A program made the position numbers and the translations under genes. Of a stretch of DNA of 64,000 nt, positions 33,872 through 46,511 are shown piece after piece. The DNA is from Pleurodeles waltl. Taxonomy: Eukaryota > Chordata > Amphibia > Caudata > Salamandridae. The DNA lies in assembly GCF_031143425.1 (NCBI RefSeq), contig NW_027150018.1, positions 62,001 through 126,000 of the forward strand, written 5' to 3'. Position 1 is the stretch's first letter, and each line of letters begins with the position of its first letter. The notes beneath the pieces are model-generated. The model saw only the letters and a list, made by a program, of their open reading frames with translations, searched no databases and was not told where the DNA came from.

Positions 33872-36169
33872 GTGACTTGCTGGGCTCGGACCAGGTTCTG
33901 TTACCCAGAATCCTTTGCAAACCTCAAAATTTGGCTAAAAAAACACATGTTCCTCACATTTCTGTGGCAGAAAGTTCTGGAATCTGAGAGAAGCCACAAA
34001 TTTCCTTCCACCCAGCGTTCCTCCAATTCTCACGATAAGAATGATACCTCACTTGTGTGGGTAGGCCTAGCGCCCGCGACAGGAAACGCCCCAAAGCGCA
34101 AAGTGGACACATCCACATTTTTGAAAGAAAACAGAGGTGTTTTTTGCGAAGTGCCTACCTGTAGATTTTGGCCTCTAGCTCAGCCGGCACCTATGGAAAC
34201 CTACCAAACCTGTGCATTTCTGAAAACTAGAGACCTAGGGGAATCCAAGGAGGGGTGACTTGTGGGGCTCGGACCAGGTTCTGTTACCCAGAATCCTTTG
34301 CGAACCTCAAAATTTGGCTAAAAAAACACATGTTCCTCACATTTCTGTGGCAGAAAGTTCTGGAATCTGAGAGAAGCCACAAATTTCCTTCCACCCAGCG
34401 TTCCTGCAATTCTCACGATAAGAATGATACCTCACTTGTGTGGGTAGGCCTAGCGCCCGCGACAGGAAACGCCCCAAAGCGCAAAGTGGACACATCCACA
34501 TTTTTGAAAGAAAACAGAGGTGTTTTTTGCGAAGTGCCTACCTGTAGATTTTGGCCTCTAGCTCAGCCGGCACCTAGGGAAACCTACCAAACCTGTGCAT
34601 TTCTGAAAACTAGAGACCTAGGGGAATCCAAGGAGGGGTGACTTGCGGGGCTCGGACCAGGTTCTGTTACCCAGAATCCTTTGCAAACCTCAAAATTTGG
34701 CTAAAAAAACACATGTTCCTCACATTTCTGTTGCAGAAAGTTTTGGAATCTGAGAGGAGCCACACATTTTTTTCCACCCAGCGTTTCCCTAAGTCTCCCG
34801 ATAAAAATGATACCTCACTTGTGTGGGTAGGCCTAGCGCCCGCGACAGGAAACGCCCCAAAGCGCAACGTGGCCACATCCAAATTTTTGAAAGAAAACAG
34901 AGGTGTTTTTTGCGAAGTGCCTACCTGTAGATTTTGGCCTCTAGCTCAGCCGGCACCTAGGGAAACCTACCAAACCTGTGCATTTCTGAAAACTAGAGAC
35001 CTAGGGGAATCCAAGGAGTGGTGACTTGTGGGGTTCGGAACAGGTTCTGTTACCCAGAATCCTTTGCAAACCTCAAAATTTGGCTAAAAAAACACATGTT
35101 CCTCACTTTTCTGTGGCAGAAAGTTCTGGAATCTGAGAGGAGCCACGAATTTCCATCCACCAAGCGTTCCCCCAAGTCTCCCGATAAAAATGATACCTCA
35201 CTTGTGTAGGTAGGCCTAGCGCCCGTGACAGAAAACGCCCCAAAGCGCAACGTGGACACATCCAAATTTTTGAAAGAAACAGAGGTGTTTTTTTGCGAAG
35301 TGCCTACCTGTAGATTTTGGCCTCTAGCTCAGCCGGCACCTAGGGAAACCTACCAAACCTGTGCATTTCTGAAAACTAGAGAACTAGGGGAATCCAAGGA
35401 GGGGTGACTTGCTGGGCTCGGACCAGGTTCTGTTACCCAGAATCCTTTGCAAACCTCAAAATTTGGCTAAAAAAACACATGTTCCTCACATTTCTGTGGC
35501 AGAAAGTTCTGGAATCTGAGAGAAGCCACAAATTTCCTTCCACCCAGCGTTCCTCCAATTCTCACGATAAGAATGATACCTCACTTGTGTGGGTAGGCCT
35601 AGCGCCCGCGACAGGAAACGCCCCAAAGCGCAAAGTGGACACATCCACATTTTTGAAAGAAAACAGAGGTGTTTTTTGCGAAGTGCCTACCTGTAGAGTT
35701 TGGCCTCTAGCTCAGCCGGCACCTAGGGAAACCTACCAAACCTGTGCATTTCTGAAAACTAGAGACCTAGGGGAATCCAAGGAGGGGTGATTTGTGGGGC
35801 TCGGACCAGGTTCTGTTACCCAGAATCCTTTGCGAACCTCAAAATTTGGCTAAAAAAACACATGTTCCTCACATTTCTGTGGCAGAAAGTTCTGGAATCT
35901 GAGAGGAGCCACAAATTTCCTTCCATCCAGCGTTCCCCCAAGTCTCCCGATAAAAATGATACCTCACTTGTGTGGGTAGGCCTAGCGCCCGCGACAGGAA
36001 ACGCCCCAAAGCGCAACGTTGACACATCCAAATTTTTGAAAGAAAACAGAGGTGTTTTTTGCGAAGTGCCTACCTGTAGATTTTGGCCTCTAGCTCAGCC
36101 GGCACCTAGGGAAACCTACCAAACCTGTGCATTTCTGAAAACTAGAGACCTAGGGGAATCCAAGGAGGG
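33872..36169. repeat. Half 12-mer, copy B (M1-M2-M3-M4-M1-M5)
   Basis: Monomers begin at 33872, 34255, 34638, 35021, 35404 and 35787. It is a tandem copy of 31574-33871 at 2,298 bp offset. Private changes include CACCTATGG in the first M1, GTGTAGGTAGG in the M4 (a stop codon in the long forward frame at 35207-35209), and GGTGATTTG at the start of the M5. Confidence 0.92.
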
Positions 36170-37702
36170 GTGACTTGCTGGGCTCGGACCAGGTTCTATT
36201 ACCCAGAATCCTTTGCAAACCTCAAAATTTGGCTAAAAAAACACATGTTCCTCACATTTCTGTGGCAGAAAGTTCTGGAATCTGAGAGAAGCCACAAATT
36301 TCCTACCACCCAGCGTTCCTCCAAGTCTCACGATAAGAATGATACCTCACTTGTGTGGGTAGGCCTAGCGCCCGTGACAGGAAACGCCCCAAAGCGCAAC
36401 TTGGACACATCCAAATTTTTGAAAGAAAACAGAGGTGTTTTTTTGCGAAGTGCCTACCTGTAGATTTTGGCCTCTAGCTCAGCCGGCACCTAGGGAAACC
36501 TACCACACCTGTGCATTTCTGAAAACTAGAGACCTAGGGGAATCCAAGGAGTGGTGACTTGTGGGGTTCGGAACAGGTTCTGTTACCCAGAATCCTTTGC
36601 AAACCTCAAAATTTGGCTAAAAAAACACATGTTCCTCACTTTTCTGTGGCAGAAAGTTCTGGAATCAGAGAGGAGCCACGAATTTCCATCCACCCAGCGT
36701 TCCCCCAAGTCTCCCGATAAAAATGATACCTCACTTGTGTGGGTAGGCCTAGCGCCCGTGACAGAAAACGCCCCAAAGCGCAACGTGGACACATCCAAAT
36801 TTTTGAAAGAAACAGAGGTGTTTTTTTGCGAAGTGCCTACCTGTAGATTTTGGCCTCTAGCTCAGCCGGCACCTAGGGAAACCTACCAAACCTGTGCATT
36901 TCTGAAAACTAGAGACCTAAGGGAATCCAAGGAGGGGTGACTTGCGGGGCTCGGACCAGGTTCTGTTACCCAGAATCCTTTGCAAACCTCAAAATTTGGC
37001 TAAAAAAACACATGTTCCTCACATTTCTGTTGCAGAAAGTTTTGGAATCTGAGAGGAGCCACACATTTTTTTCCACCCAGCGTTTCCCTAAGTCTCCCGA
37101 TAAAAATGATACCTCACTTGTGTGGGTAGGCCTAGCGCCCGCGACAGGAAACGCCCCAAAGCGCAACGTGGCCACATCCAAATTTTTGAAAGAAAACAGA
37201 GGTGTTTTTCGCCAAGTGCCTACCTGTAGATTTTGGCCTCTAGCTCAGCCGGCACCTAGGGAAACCTACCAAACCTGTGCATTTCTGAAAACTAGAGACC
37301 TAGGGGAATCCAAGGAGTGGTGACTTGTGGGGTTCGGAACAGGTTCTGTTACCCAGAATCCTTTGCAAACCTCAAAATTTGGCTAAAAAAACACATGTTC
37401 CTCACTTTTCTGTGGCAGAAAGTTCTGGAATCAGAGAGGAGCCACGAATTTCCATCCACCCAGCGTTCCCCCAAGTCTCCCGATAAAAATGATACCTCAC
37501 TTGTGTGGGTAGGCCTAGCGCCCGTGACAGAAAACGCCCCAAAGCGCAACGTGGACACATCCACATTTTTGAAAGAAACAGAGGTGTTTTTTTGCGAAGT
37601 GCCTACCTGTAGATTTTGGCCTCTAGCTCAGCCGGCACCTAGGGAAACCTACCAAACCTGTGCATTTCTGAAAACTAGAGACCTAGGGGAATCCAAGGAG
37701 GG
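36170..37702. repeat. M6-M8-M3-M8 block (M7 and one M3 missing)
   Basis: Monomers begin at 36170 (M6, 384 bp), 36554 (M8), 36937 (M3 with TCGCCAAG) and 37320 (M8 with CATCCACATTTTTG). Compared with the 12-mer, M7 and the following M3 are gone, yet the end of the M6 has the GGAGTG end of M3. The deletion joint therefore lies in the last part of the M6, between about 36505 and 36550. Confidence 0.87.
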
Positions 37703-40700
37703 GTGACTTGCTGGGCTCGGACCAGGTTCTGTTACCCAGAATCCTTTGCAAACCTCAAAATTTGGCTAAAAAAACACATGTTCCTCACATTTCTGTGGCA
37801 GAAAGTTCTGGAATCTGAGAGAAGCCACAAATTTCCTTCCACCCAGCGTTCCTCCAATTCTCACGATAAGAATGATACCTCACTTGTGTGGGTAGGCCTA
37901 GCGCCCGCGACAGGAAACGCCCCAAAGCGCAAAGTGGACACATCCACATTTTTGAAAGAAAACAGAGGTGTTTTTTGCGAAGTGCCTACCTGTAGATTTT
38001 GGCCTCTAGCTCAGCCGGCACCTAGGGAAACCTACCAAACCTGTGCATTTCTGAAAACTAGAGACCTAGGGGAATCCAAGGAGGGGTGACTTGTGGGGCT
38101 CGGACCAGGTTCTGTTACCCAGAATCCTTTGCGAACCTCAAAATTTGGCTAAAAAAACACATGTTCCTCACATTTCTGTGGCAGAAAGTTCTGGAATCTG
38201 AGAGAAGCCACAAATTTCCTTCCACCCAGCGTTCCTGCAATTCTCACGATAAGAATGATACCTCACTTGTGTGGGTAGGCCTAGCGCCCGCGACAGGAAA
38301 CGCCCCAAAGCGCAAAGTGGACACATCCACATTTTTGAAAGAAAACAGAGGTGTTTTTTGCGAAGTGCCTACCTGTAGATTTTGGCCTCTAGCTCAGCCG
38401 GCACCTAGGGAAACCTACCAAACCTGTGCATTTCTGAAAACTAGAGACCTAGGGGAATCCAAGGAGGGGTGACTTGCGGGGCTCGGACCAGGTTCTGTTA
38501 CCCAGAATCCTTTGCAAACCTCAAAATTTGGCTAAAAAAACACATGTTCCTCACATTTCTGTTGCAAAAAATTTTGGAATCTGAGAGGAGCCACACATTT
38601 TTTTCCACCCAGCGTTTCCCTAAGTCTCCCGATAAAAATGATACCTCACTTGTGTGGGTAGGCCTAGCGCCCGCGACAGGAAACGCCCCAAAGCGCAACG
38701 TGGCCACATCCAAATTTTTGAAAGAAAACAGAGGTGTTTTTTGCGAAGTGCCTACCTGTAGATTTTGGCCTCTAGCTCAGCCGGCACCTAGGGAAACCTA
38801 CCAAACCTGTGCATTTCTGAAAACTAGAGACCTAGGGGAATCCAAGGAGTGGTGACTTGTGGGGTTCGGAACAGGTTCTGTTACCCAGAATCCTTTGCAA
38901 ACCTCAAAATTTGGCTAAAAAAACACATGTTCCTCACTTTTCTGTGGCAGAAAGTTCTGGAATCTGAGAGGAGCCACGAATTTCCATCCACCAAGCGTTC
39001 CCCCAAGTCTCCCGATAAAAATGATACCTCACTTGTGTGGGTAGGCCTAGCGCCCGTGACAGAAAACGCCCCAAAGCGCAACGTGGACACATCCAAATTT
39101 TTGAAAGAAACAGAGGTGTTTTTTTGCGAAGTGCCTACCTGTAGATTTTGGCCTCTAGCTCAGCCGGCACCTAGGGAAACCTACCAAACCTGTGCATTTC
39201 TGAAAACTAGAGACCTAGGGGAATCCAAGGAGGGGTGACTTGCTGGGCTCGGACCAGGTTCTGTTACCCAGAATCCTTTGCAAACCTCAAAATTTGGCTA
39301 AAAAAACACATGTTCCTCACATTTCTGTGGCAGAAAGTTCTGGAATCTGAGAGAAGCCACAAATTTCCTTCCACCCAGCGTTCCTCCAATTCTCACGATA
39401 AGAATGATACCTCACTTGTGTGGGTAGGCCTAGCGCCCGCGACAGGAAACGCCCCAAAGCGCAAAGTGGACACATCCACATTTTTGAAAGAAAACAGAGG
39501 TGTTTTTTGCGAAGTGCCTACCTGTAGAGTTTGGCCTCTAGCTCAGCCGGCACCTAGGGAAACCTACCAAACCTGTGCATTTCTGAAAACTAGAGTCCTA
39601 GGGGAATCCAAGGAGGGGTGACTTGTGGGGCTCGGACCAGGTTCTGTTACCCAGAATCCTTTGCGAACCTCAAAATTTGGCTAAAAAAACACATGTTCCT
39701 CACATTTCTGTGGCAGAAAGTTCTGGAATCTGAGAGGAGCCACAAATTTCCTTCCATCCAGCGTTCCCCCAAGTCTCCCGATAAAAATGATACCTCACTT
39801 GTGTGGGTAGGCCTAGCGCCCGCGACAGGAAACGCCCCAAAGCGCAACGTTGACACATCCAAATTTTTGAAAGAAAACAGAGGTGTTTTTTGCGAAGTGC
39901 CTACCTGTAGATTTTGGCCTCTAGCTCAGCCGGCACCTAGGGAAACCTACCAAACCCGTGCATTTCTGAAAACTAGAGACCTAGGGGAATCCAAGGAGGG
40001 GTGACTTGCTGGGCTCGGACCAGGTTCTATTACCCAGAATCCTTTGCAAACCTCAAAATTTGGCTAAAAAAACACATGTTCCTCACATTTCTGTGGCAGA
40101 AAGTTCTGGAATCTGAGAGAAGCCACAAATTTCCTACCACCCAGCGTTCCTCCAAGTCTCACGATAAGAATGATACCTCACTTGTGTGGGTAGGCCTAGC
40201 GCCCGTGACAGGAAACGCCCCAAAGCGCAACTTGGACACATCCAAATTTTTGAAAGAAAACAGAGGTGTTTTTTTGCGAAGTGCCTACCTGTAGATTTTG
40301 GCCTCTAGCTCAGCCGGCACCTAGGGAAACCTACCACACCTGTGCATTTCTGAAAACTAGAGACCTAGGGGAATCCAAGGAGGGGTGACTTGTGGGGCTC
40401 GGAACAGGTTCTGTTACCCAGAATCCTTTGCAAACCTCAAAATTTGGCTAAAAAAACACATGTTCCTCACTTTTCTGTGGCAGAAAGTTCTGGAATCTGA
40501 GAGGAGCCACGAATTTCCATCCACCCAGCGTTCCCCCAAGTCTCCCGATAAAAATGATACCTCACTTGTGTGGGTGGGCCTAGCGCCCGCGACAGAAAAC
40601 GCCCCAAAGTGCAACGTGGACACATCCAAATTTTTGAAAGAAACAGAGTTGTTTTTTGCGAAGTGCCTACCTGTAGATTTTGGCCTCTAGCTCAGCCGGC

Positions 40701-41532
40701 ACCTAGGGAAACCTACCAAACCTGTGCATTTCTGAAAACTAGAGACCTAGGGGAATCCAAGGAGGGGTGACTTGCGGGGCTCGGACCAGGTTCTGTTACC
40801 CAGAATCCTTTGCAAACCTCAAAATGTGGCTAAAAAAACACATGTTCCTCACATTTCTGTTGCAGAAAGTTTTGGAATCTGAGAGGAGCCACACATTTTT
40901 TTCCACCCAGCGTTTCCCTAAGTCTCCCGATAAAAATGATACCTCACTTGTGTGGGTAGGCCTAGCGCCCGCGACAGGAAACGCCCCAAAGCGCAACGTG
41001 GCCACATCCAAATTTTTGAAAGAAAACAGAGGTGTTTTTTGCGAAGTGCCTACCTGTAGATTTTGGCCTCTAGCTCAGCCGGCACCTAGGGAAACCTACC
41101 AAACCTGTGCATTTCTGAAAACTAGAGACCTAGGGGAATCCAAGGAGTGGTGACTTGTGGGGTTCGGAACAGGTTCTGTTACCCAGAATCCTTTGCAAAC
41201 CTCAAAATTTGGCTAAAAAAACACATGTTCCTCACTTTTCTGTGGCAGAAAGTTCTGGAATCAGAGAGGAGCCACGAATTTCCATCCACCCAGCGTTCCC
41301 CCAAGTCTCCCGATAAAAATGATACCTCACTTGTGTGGGTAGGCCTAGCACCCGTGACAGAAAACGCCCCAAAGCGCAACGTGGACACATCCAAATTTTT
41401 GAAAGAAACAGAGGTGTTTTTTTGCGAAGTGCCTACCTGTAGATTTTGGCCTCTAGCTCAGCCGGCACCTAGGGAAACCTACCAAACCTGTGCATTTCTG
41501 AAAACTAGAGACCTAGGGGAATCCAAGGAGGG
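37703..41532. repeat. 10-mer HOR unit (3,830 bp)
   Basis: Monomers begin at 37703, 38086, 38469, 38852, 39235, 39618, 40001, 40385, 40767 and 41150, reading M1-M2-M3-M4-M1-M5-M6-M7-M3-M8. It equals the 12-mer minus its final M3-M8 pair. The M3 at 38469 has GCAAAAAATTTTGG, which further degrades the heat-shock-element position. Confidence 0.92.
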
Positions 41533-41915
41533 GTGACTTGCGGGGCTCGGACCAGGTTCTGTTACCCAGAATCCTTTGCAAACCTCAAAATTTGGCTAAA
41601 AAAACACATGTTCCTCACATTTCTGTGGCAGAAAGTTCTGGAATCTGAGAGAAGCCACAAATTTCCTTCCACCCAGCGTTCCTGCAATTCTCACGATAAG
41701 AATGATACCTCACTTGTGTGGGTAGGCCTAGCGCCCGCGACAGGAAACGCCCCAAAGCGCAAAGTGGACACATCCACATTTTTGAAAGAAAACAGAGGTG
41801 TTTTTTGCGAAGTGCCTACCTGTAGATTTTGGCCTCTAGCTCAGCCGGCACCTAGGGAAACCTACCAAACCTGTGCATTTCTGAAAACTAGAGACCTAGG
41901 GGAATCCAAGGAGGG
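41533..41915. repeat. Hybrid monomer (M3 head, M2 body)
   Basis: TGCGGGGCTCGGACC and GCAAACC are M3-type; CTGCAATTCTCAC and the rest are M2. The reciprocal arrangement (M2/M5 head with M3 body) occurs at 20851. Confidence 0.82.
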
Positions 41916-42681
41916 GTGACTTGCGGGGCTCGGACCAGGTTCTGTTACCCAGAATCCTTTGCAAACCTCAAAATTTGGCTAAAAAAACACATGTTCCTCA
42001 CATTTCTGTTGCAGAAAGTTTTGGAATCTGAGAGGAGCCACACATTTTTTTCCACCCAGCGTTTCCCTAAGTCTCCCGATAAAAATGATACCTCACTTGT
42101 GTGGGTAGGCCTAGCGCCCGCGACAGGAAACGCCCCAAAGCGCAACGTGGCCACATCCAAATTTTTGAAAGAAAACAGAGGTGTTTTTTGCGAAGTGCCT
42201 ACCTGTAGATTTTGGCCTCTAGCTCAGCCGGCACCTAGGGAAACCTACCAAACCTGTGCATTTCTGAAAACTAGAGACCTAGGGGAATCCAAGGAGTGGT
42301 GACTTGTGGGGTTCGGAACAGGTTCTGTTACCCAGAATCCTTTGCAAACCTCAAAATTTGGCTAAAAAAACACATGTTCCTCACTTTTCTGTGGCAGAAA
42401 GTTCTGGAATCTGAGAGGAGCCACGAATTTCCATCCACCCAGCGTTCCCCCAAGTCTCCCGATAAAAATGATACCTCACTTGTGTGGGTAGGCCTAGCGC
42501 CCGTGACAGAAAACGCCCCAAAGCCCAACGTGGACACATCCAAATTTTTGAACGAAACAGAGGTGTTTTTTTGCGAAGTGCCTACCTGTAGATTTTGGCC
42601 TCTAGCTCAGCCGGCACCTAGGGAAACCTACCAAACCTGTGCATTTCTGAAAACTAGAGACCTAGGGGAATCCAAGGAGGG
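41533..42681. repeat. Three-monomer insert (M3/M2 hybrid, M3, M8)
   Basis: Monomers begin at 41533 (M3-type head GCGGGGCTCGGACC with an M2 body), 41916 (M3) and 42299 (M8, with private AAAGCCCAACG and TTGAACGAAAC). The block sits between two 10-mers and looks like a remnant of a partial unit. Confidence 0.87.
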
Positions 42682-45600
42682 GTGACTTGCTGGGCTCGGA
42701 CCAGGTTCTGTTACCCAGAATCCTTTGCAAACCTCAAAATTTGGCTAAAAAAACACATGTTCCTCACATTTCTGTGGCAGAAAGTTCTGGAATCTGAGAG
42801 AAGCCACAAATTTCCTTCCACCCAGCGTTCCTCCAATTCTCACGATAAGAATGATACCTCACTTGTGTGGGTAGGCCTAGCGCCCGCGACAGGAAACGCC
42901 CCAAAGCGCAAAGTGGACACATCCACATTTTTGAAAGAAAACAGAGGTGTTTTTTGCGAAGTGCCTACCTGTAGATTTTGGCCTCTAGCTCAGCCGGCAC
43001 CTAGGGAAACCTACCAAACCTGTGCATTTCTGAAAACTAGAGACCTAGGGGAATCCAAGGAGGGGTGACTTGTGGGGCTCGGACCAGGTTCTGTTACCCA
43101 GAATCCTTTGCGAACCTCAAAATTTGGCTAAAAAAACACATGTTCCTCACATTTCTGTGGCAGAAAGTTCTGGAATCTGAGAGAAGCCACAAATTTCCTT
43201 CCACCCAGCGTTCCTGCAATTCTCACGATAAGAATGATACCTCACTTGTGTGGGTAGGCCTAGCGCCCGCGACAGGAAACGCCCCAAAGCGCAAAGTGGA
43301 CACATCCACATTTTTGAAAGAAAACAGAGGTGTTTTTTGCGAAGTGCCTACCTGTAGATTTTGGCCTCCAGCTCAGCCGGCACCTAGGGAAACCTACCAA
43401 ACCTGTGCATTTCTGAAAACTAGAGACCTAGGGGAATCCAAGGAGGGGTGACTTGCGGGGCTCGGACCAGGTTCTGTTACCCAGAATCCTTTGCAAACCT
43501 CAAAATTTGGCTAAAAAAACACATGTTCCTCACATTTCTGTTGCAGAAAGTTTTGGAATCTGAGAGGAGCCACACATTTTTTTCCACCCAGCGTTTCCCT
43601 AAGTCTCCCGATAAAAATGATACCTCACTTGTGTGGGTAGGCCTAGCGCCCGCGACAGGAAACGCCCCAAAGCGCAACGTGGCCACATCTAAATTTTTGA
43701 AAGAAAACAGAGGTGTTTTTTGCGAAGTGCCTACCTGTAGATTTTGGCCTCTAGCTCAGCCGGCACCTAGGGAAACCTACCAAACCTGTGCATTTCTGAA
43801 AACTAGAGACCTAGGGGAATCCAAGGAGTGGTGACTTGTGGGGTTCGGAACAGGTTCTGTTACCCAGAATCCTTTGCAAACCTCAAAATTTGGCTAAAAA
43901 AACACATGTTCCTCACTTTTCTGTGGCAGAAAGTTCTGGAATCTGGGAGGAGCCACGAATTTCCATCCACCAAGCGTTCCCCCAAGTCTCCCGATAAAAA
44001 TGATACCTCACTTGTGTGGGTAGGCCTAGCGCCCGTGACAGAAAACGCCCCAAAGCGCAACGTGGACACATCCAAATTTTTGAAAGAAACAGAGGTGTTT
44101 TTTTGCGAAGTGCCTACCTGTAGATTTTGGCCTCTAGCTCAGCCGGCACCTAGGGAAACCTACCAAACCTGTGCATTTCTGAAAACTAGAGACCTAGGGG
44201 AATCCAAGGAGGGGTGACTTGCTGGGCTCGGACCAGGTTCTGTTACCCAGAATCCTTTGCAAACCTCAAAATTTGGCTAAAAAAACACATGTTCCTCACA
44301 TTTCTGTGGCAGAAAGTTCTGGAATCTGAGAGAAGCCACAAATTTCCTTCCACCCAGCGTTCCTCCAATTCTCACGATAAGAATGATACCTCACTTGTGT
44401 GGGTAGGCCTAGCGCCCGCGACAGGAAACGCCCCAAAGCGCAAAGTGGACACATCCACATTTTTGAAAGAAAACAGAGGTGTTTTTTGCGAAGTGCCTAC
44501 CTGTAGATTTTGGCCTCTAGCTCTGCCGGCACCTAGGGAAACCTACCAAACCTGTGCATTTCTGAAAACTAGAGACCTAGGGGAATCCAAGGAGGGGTGA
44601 CTTGTGGGGCTCGGACCAGGTTCTGTTACCCAGAATCCTTTGCAAACCTCAAAATTTGGCTAAAAAAACACATGTTCCTCACATTTCTGTGGCAGAAAGT
44701 TCTGGAATCTGAGAGGAGCCACAAATTTCCTTCCATCCAGCGTTCCCCCAAGTCTCCCGATAAAAATGATACCTCACTTGTGTGGGTAGGCCTAGCGCCC
44801 GCGACAGGAAACGCCCCAAAGCGCAACGTTGACACATCCAAATTTTTGAAAGAAAACAGAGGTGTTTTTTGCGAAGTGCCTACCTGTAGATTTTGGCCTC
44901 TAGCTCAGCCGGCACCTAGGGAAACCTACCAAACCTGTGCATTTCTGAAAACTAGAGACCTAGGGGAATCCAAGGAGGGGTGACTTGCTGGGCTCGGACC
45001 AGGTTCTATTACCCAGAATCCTTTGCAAACCTCAAAATTTGGCTAAAAAAACACATGTTCCTCACATTTCTGTGGCAGAAAGTTCTGGAATCTGAGAGAA
45101 GCCACAAATTTCCTACCACCCAGCGTTCCTCCAAGTCTCACGATAAGAATGATACCTCACTTGTGTGGGTAGGCCTAGCGCCCGTGACAGGAAACGCCCC
45201 AAAGCGCAACTTGGACACATCCAAATTTTTGAAAGAAAACAGAGGTGTTTTTTTGCGAAGTGCCTACCTGTAGATTTTGGCCTCTAGCTCAGCCGGCACC
45301 TAGGGAAACCTACCACACCTGTGCATTTCTGAAAACTAGAGACCTAGGGGAATCCAAGGAGGGGTGACTTGTGGGGCTCGGAACAGGTTCTGTTACCCAG
45401 AATCCTTTGCAAACCTCAAAATTTGGCTAAAAAAACACATGTTCCTCACTTTTCTGTGGCAGAAAGTTCTGGAATCTGAGAGGAGCCACGAATTTCCATC
45501 CACCCAGCGTTCCCCCAAGTCTCCCGATAAAAATGATACCTCACTTGTGTGGGTGGGCCTAGCGCCCGCGACAGAAAACGCCCCAAAGCGCAACGTGGAC

Positions 45601-46511
45601 ACATCCAAATTTTTGAAAGAAACAGAGTTGTTTTTTGCGAAGTGCCTACCTGTAGATTTTGGCCTCTAGCTCAGCCGGCACCTAGGGAAACCTACCAAAC
45701 CTGTGCATTTCTGAAAACTAGAGACCTAGGGGAATCCAAGGAGGGGTGACTTGCGGGGCTCGGACCAGGTTCTCTTACCCAGAATCCTTTGCAAACCTCC
45801 AAATTTGGCTAAAAAAACACATGTTCCTCACATTTCTGTTGCAGAAAGTTTTGGAATCTGAGAGGAGCCACACATTTTTTTCCACCCAGCGTTTCCCTAA
45901 GTCTCCCGATAAAAATGATACCTCACTTGTGTGGGTAGGCCTAGCGCCCGCGACAGGAAACGCCCCAAAGCGCAACGTGGCCACATCCAAATTTTTGAAA
46001 GAAAACAGAGGTGTTTCTTGCGAAGTGCCTACCTGTAGATTTTGGCCTCTAGCTCAGCCGGCACCTAGGGAAACCTACCAAACCTGTGCATTTCTGAAAA
46101 CTAGAGACCTAGGGGAATCCAAGGAGTGGTGACTTGTGGGGTTCGGAACAGGTTCTGTTACCCAGAATCCTTTGCAAACCTCAAAATTTGGCTAAAAAAA
46201 CACATGTTCCTCACTTTTCTGTGGCAGAAAGTTCTGGAATCTGAGAGGAGCCACGAATTTCCATCCACCCAGCGTTCCCCCAAGTCTCCCGATAAAAATG
46301 ATACCTCACTTGTGTGGGTAGGCCTAGCGCCCGTGACAGAAAACGCCCCAAAGCGCAACGTGGACACATCCAAATTTTTGAAAGAAACAGAGGTGTTTTT
46401 TTGCGAAGTGCCTACCTGTAGATTTTGGCCTCTAGCTCAGCCGGCACCTAGGGAAACCTACCAAACCTGTGCATTTCTGAAAACTAGAGACCTAGGGGAA
46501 TCCAAGGAGGG
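42682..46511. repeat. 10-mer HOR unit with private variants
   Basis: Monomers begin at 42682, 43065, 43448, 43831, 44214, 44597, 44980, 45364, 45746 and 46129, in 10-mer order. GGCCTCCAGCTC in the M2 and AATCTGGGAGG in the M4 recur only in the block from 48427, 5,745 bp (15 monomers) away. The last six monomers form the first domain IV hexamer. Confidence 0.92.

Larger units (their letters stand above)
19702..44213. repeat. Array domain III: 12-mer-based HOR with 10-mer and 6-mer derivatives
   Basis: The full 12-mer is at 26978-31573 (4,596 bp, exactly 12 x 383). It is followed by two tandem copies of its first six monomers (31574-33871 and 33872-36169), then by a 10-mer at 37703-41532. Two three-monomer tandem duplications lie upstream. 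Copies of the M1 just before M5 share a private GAGTTTGG variant (15489, 28510, 33106, 35404, 39235), which marks common descent; it first appears in domain II. Confidence 0.8.
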
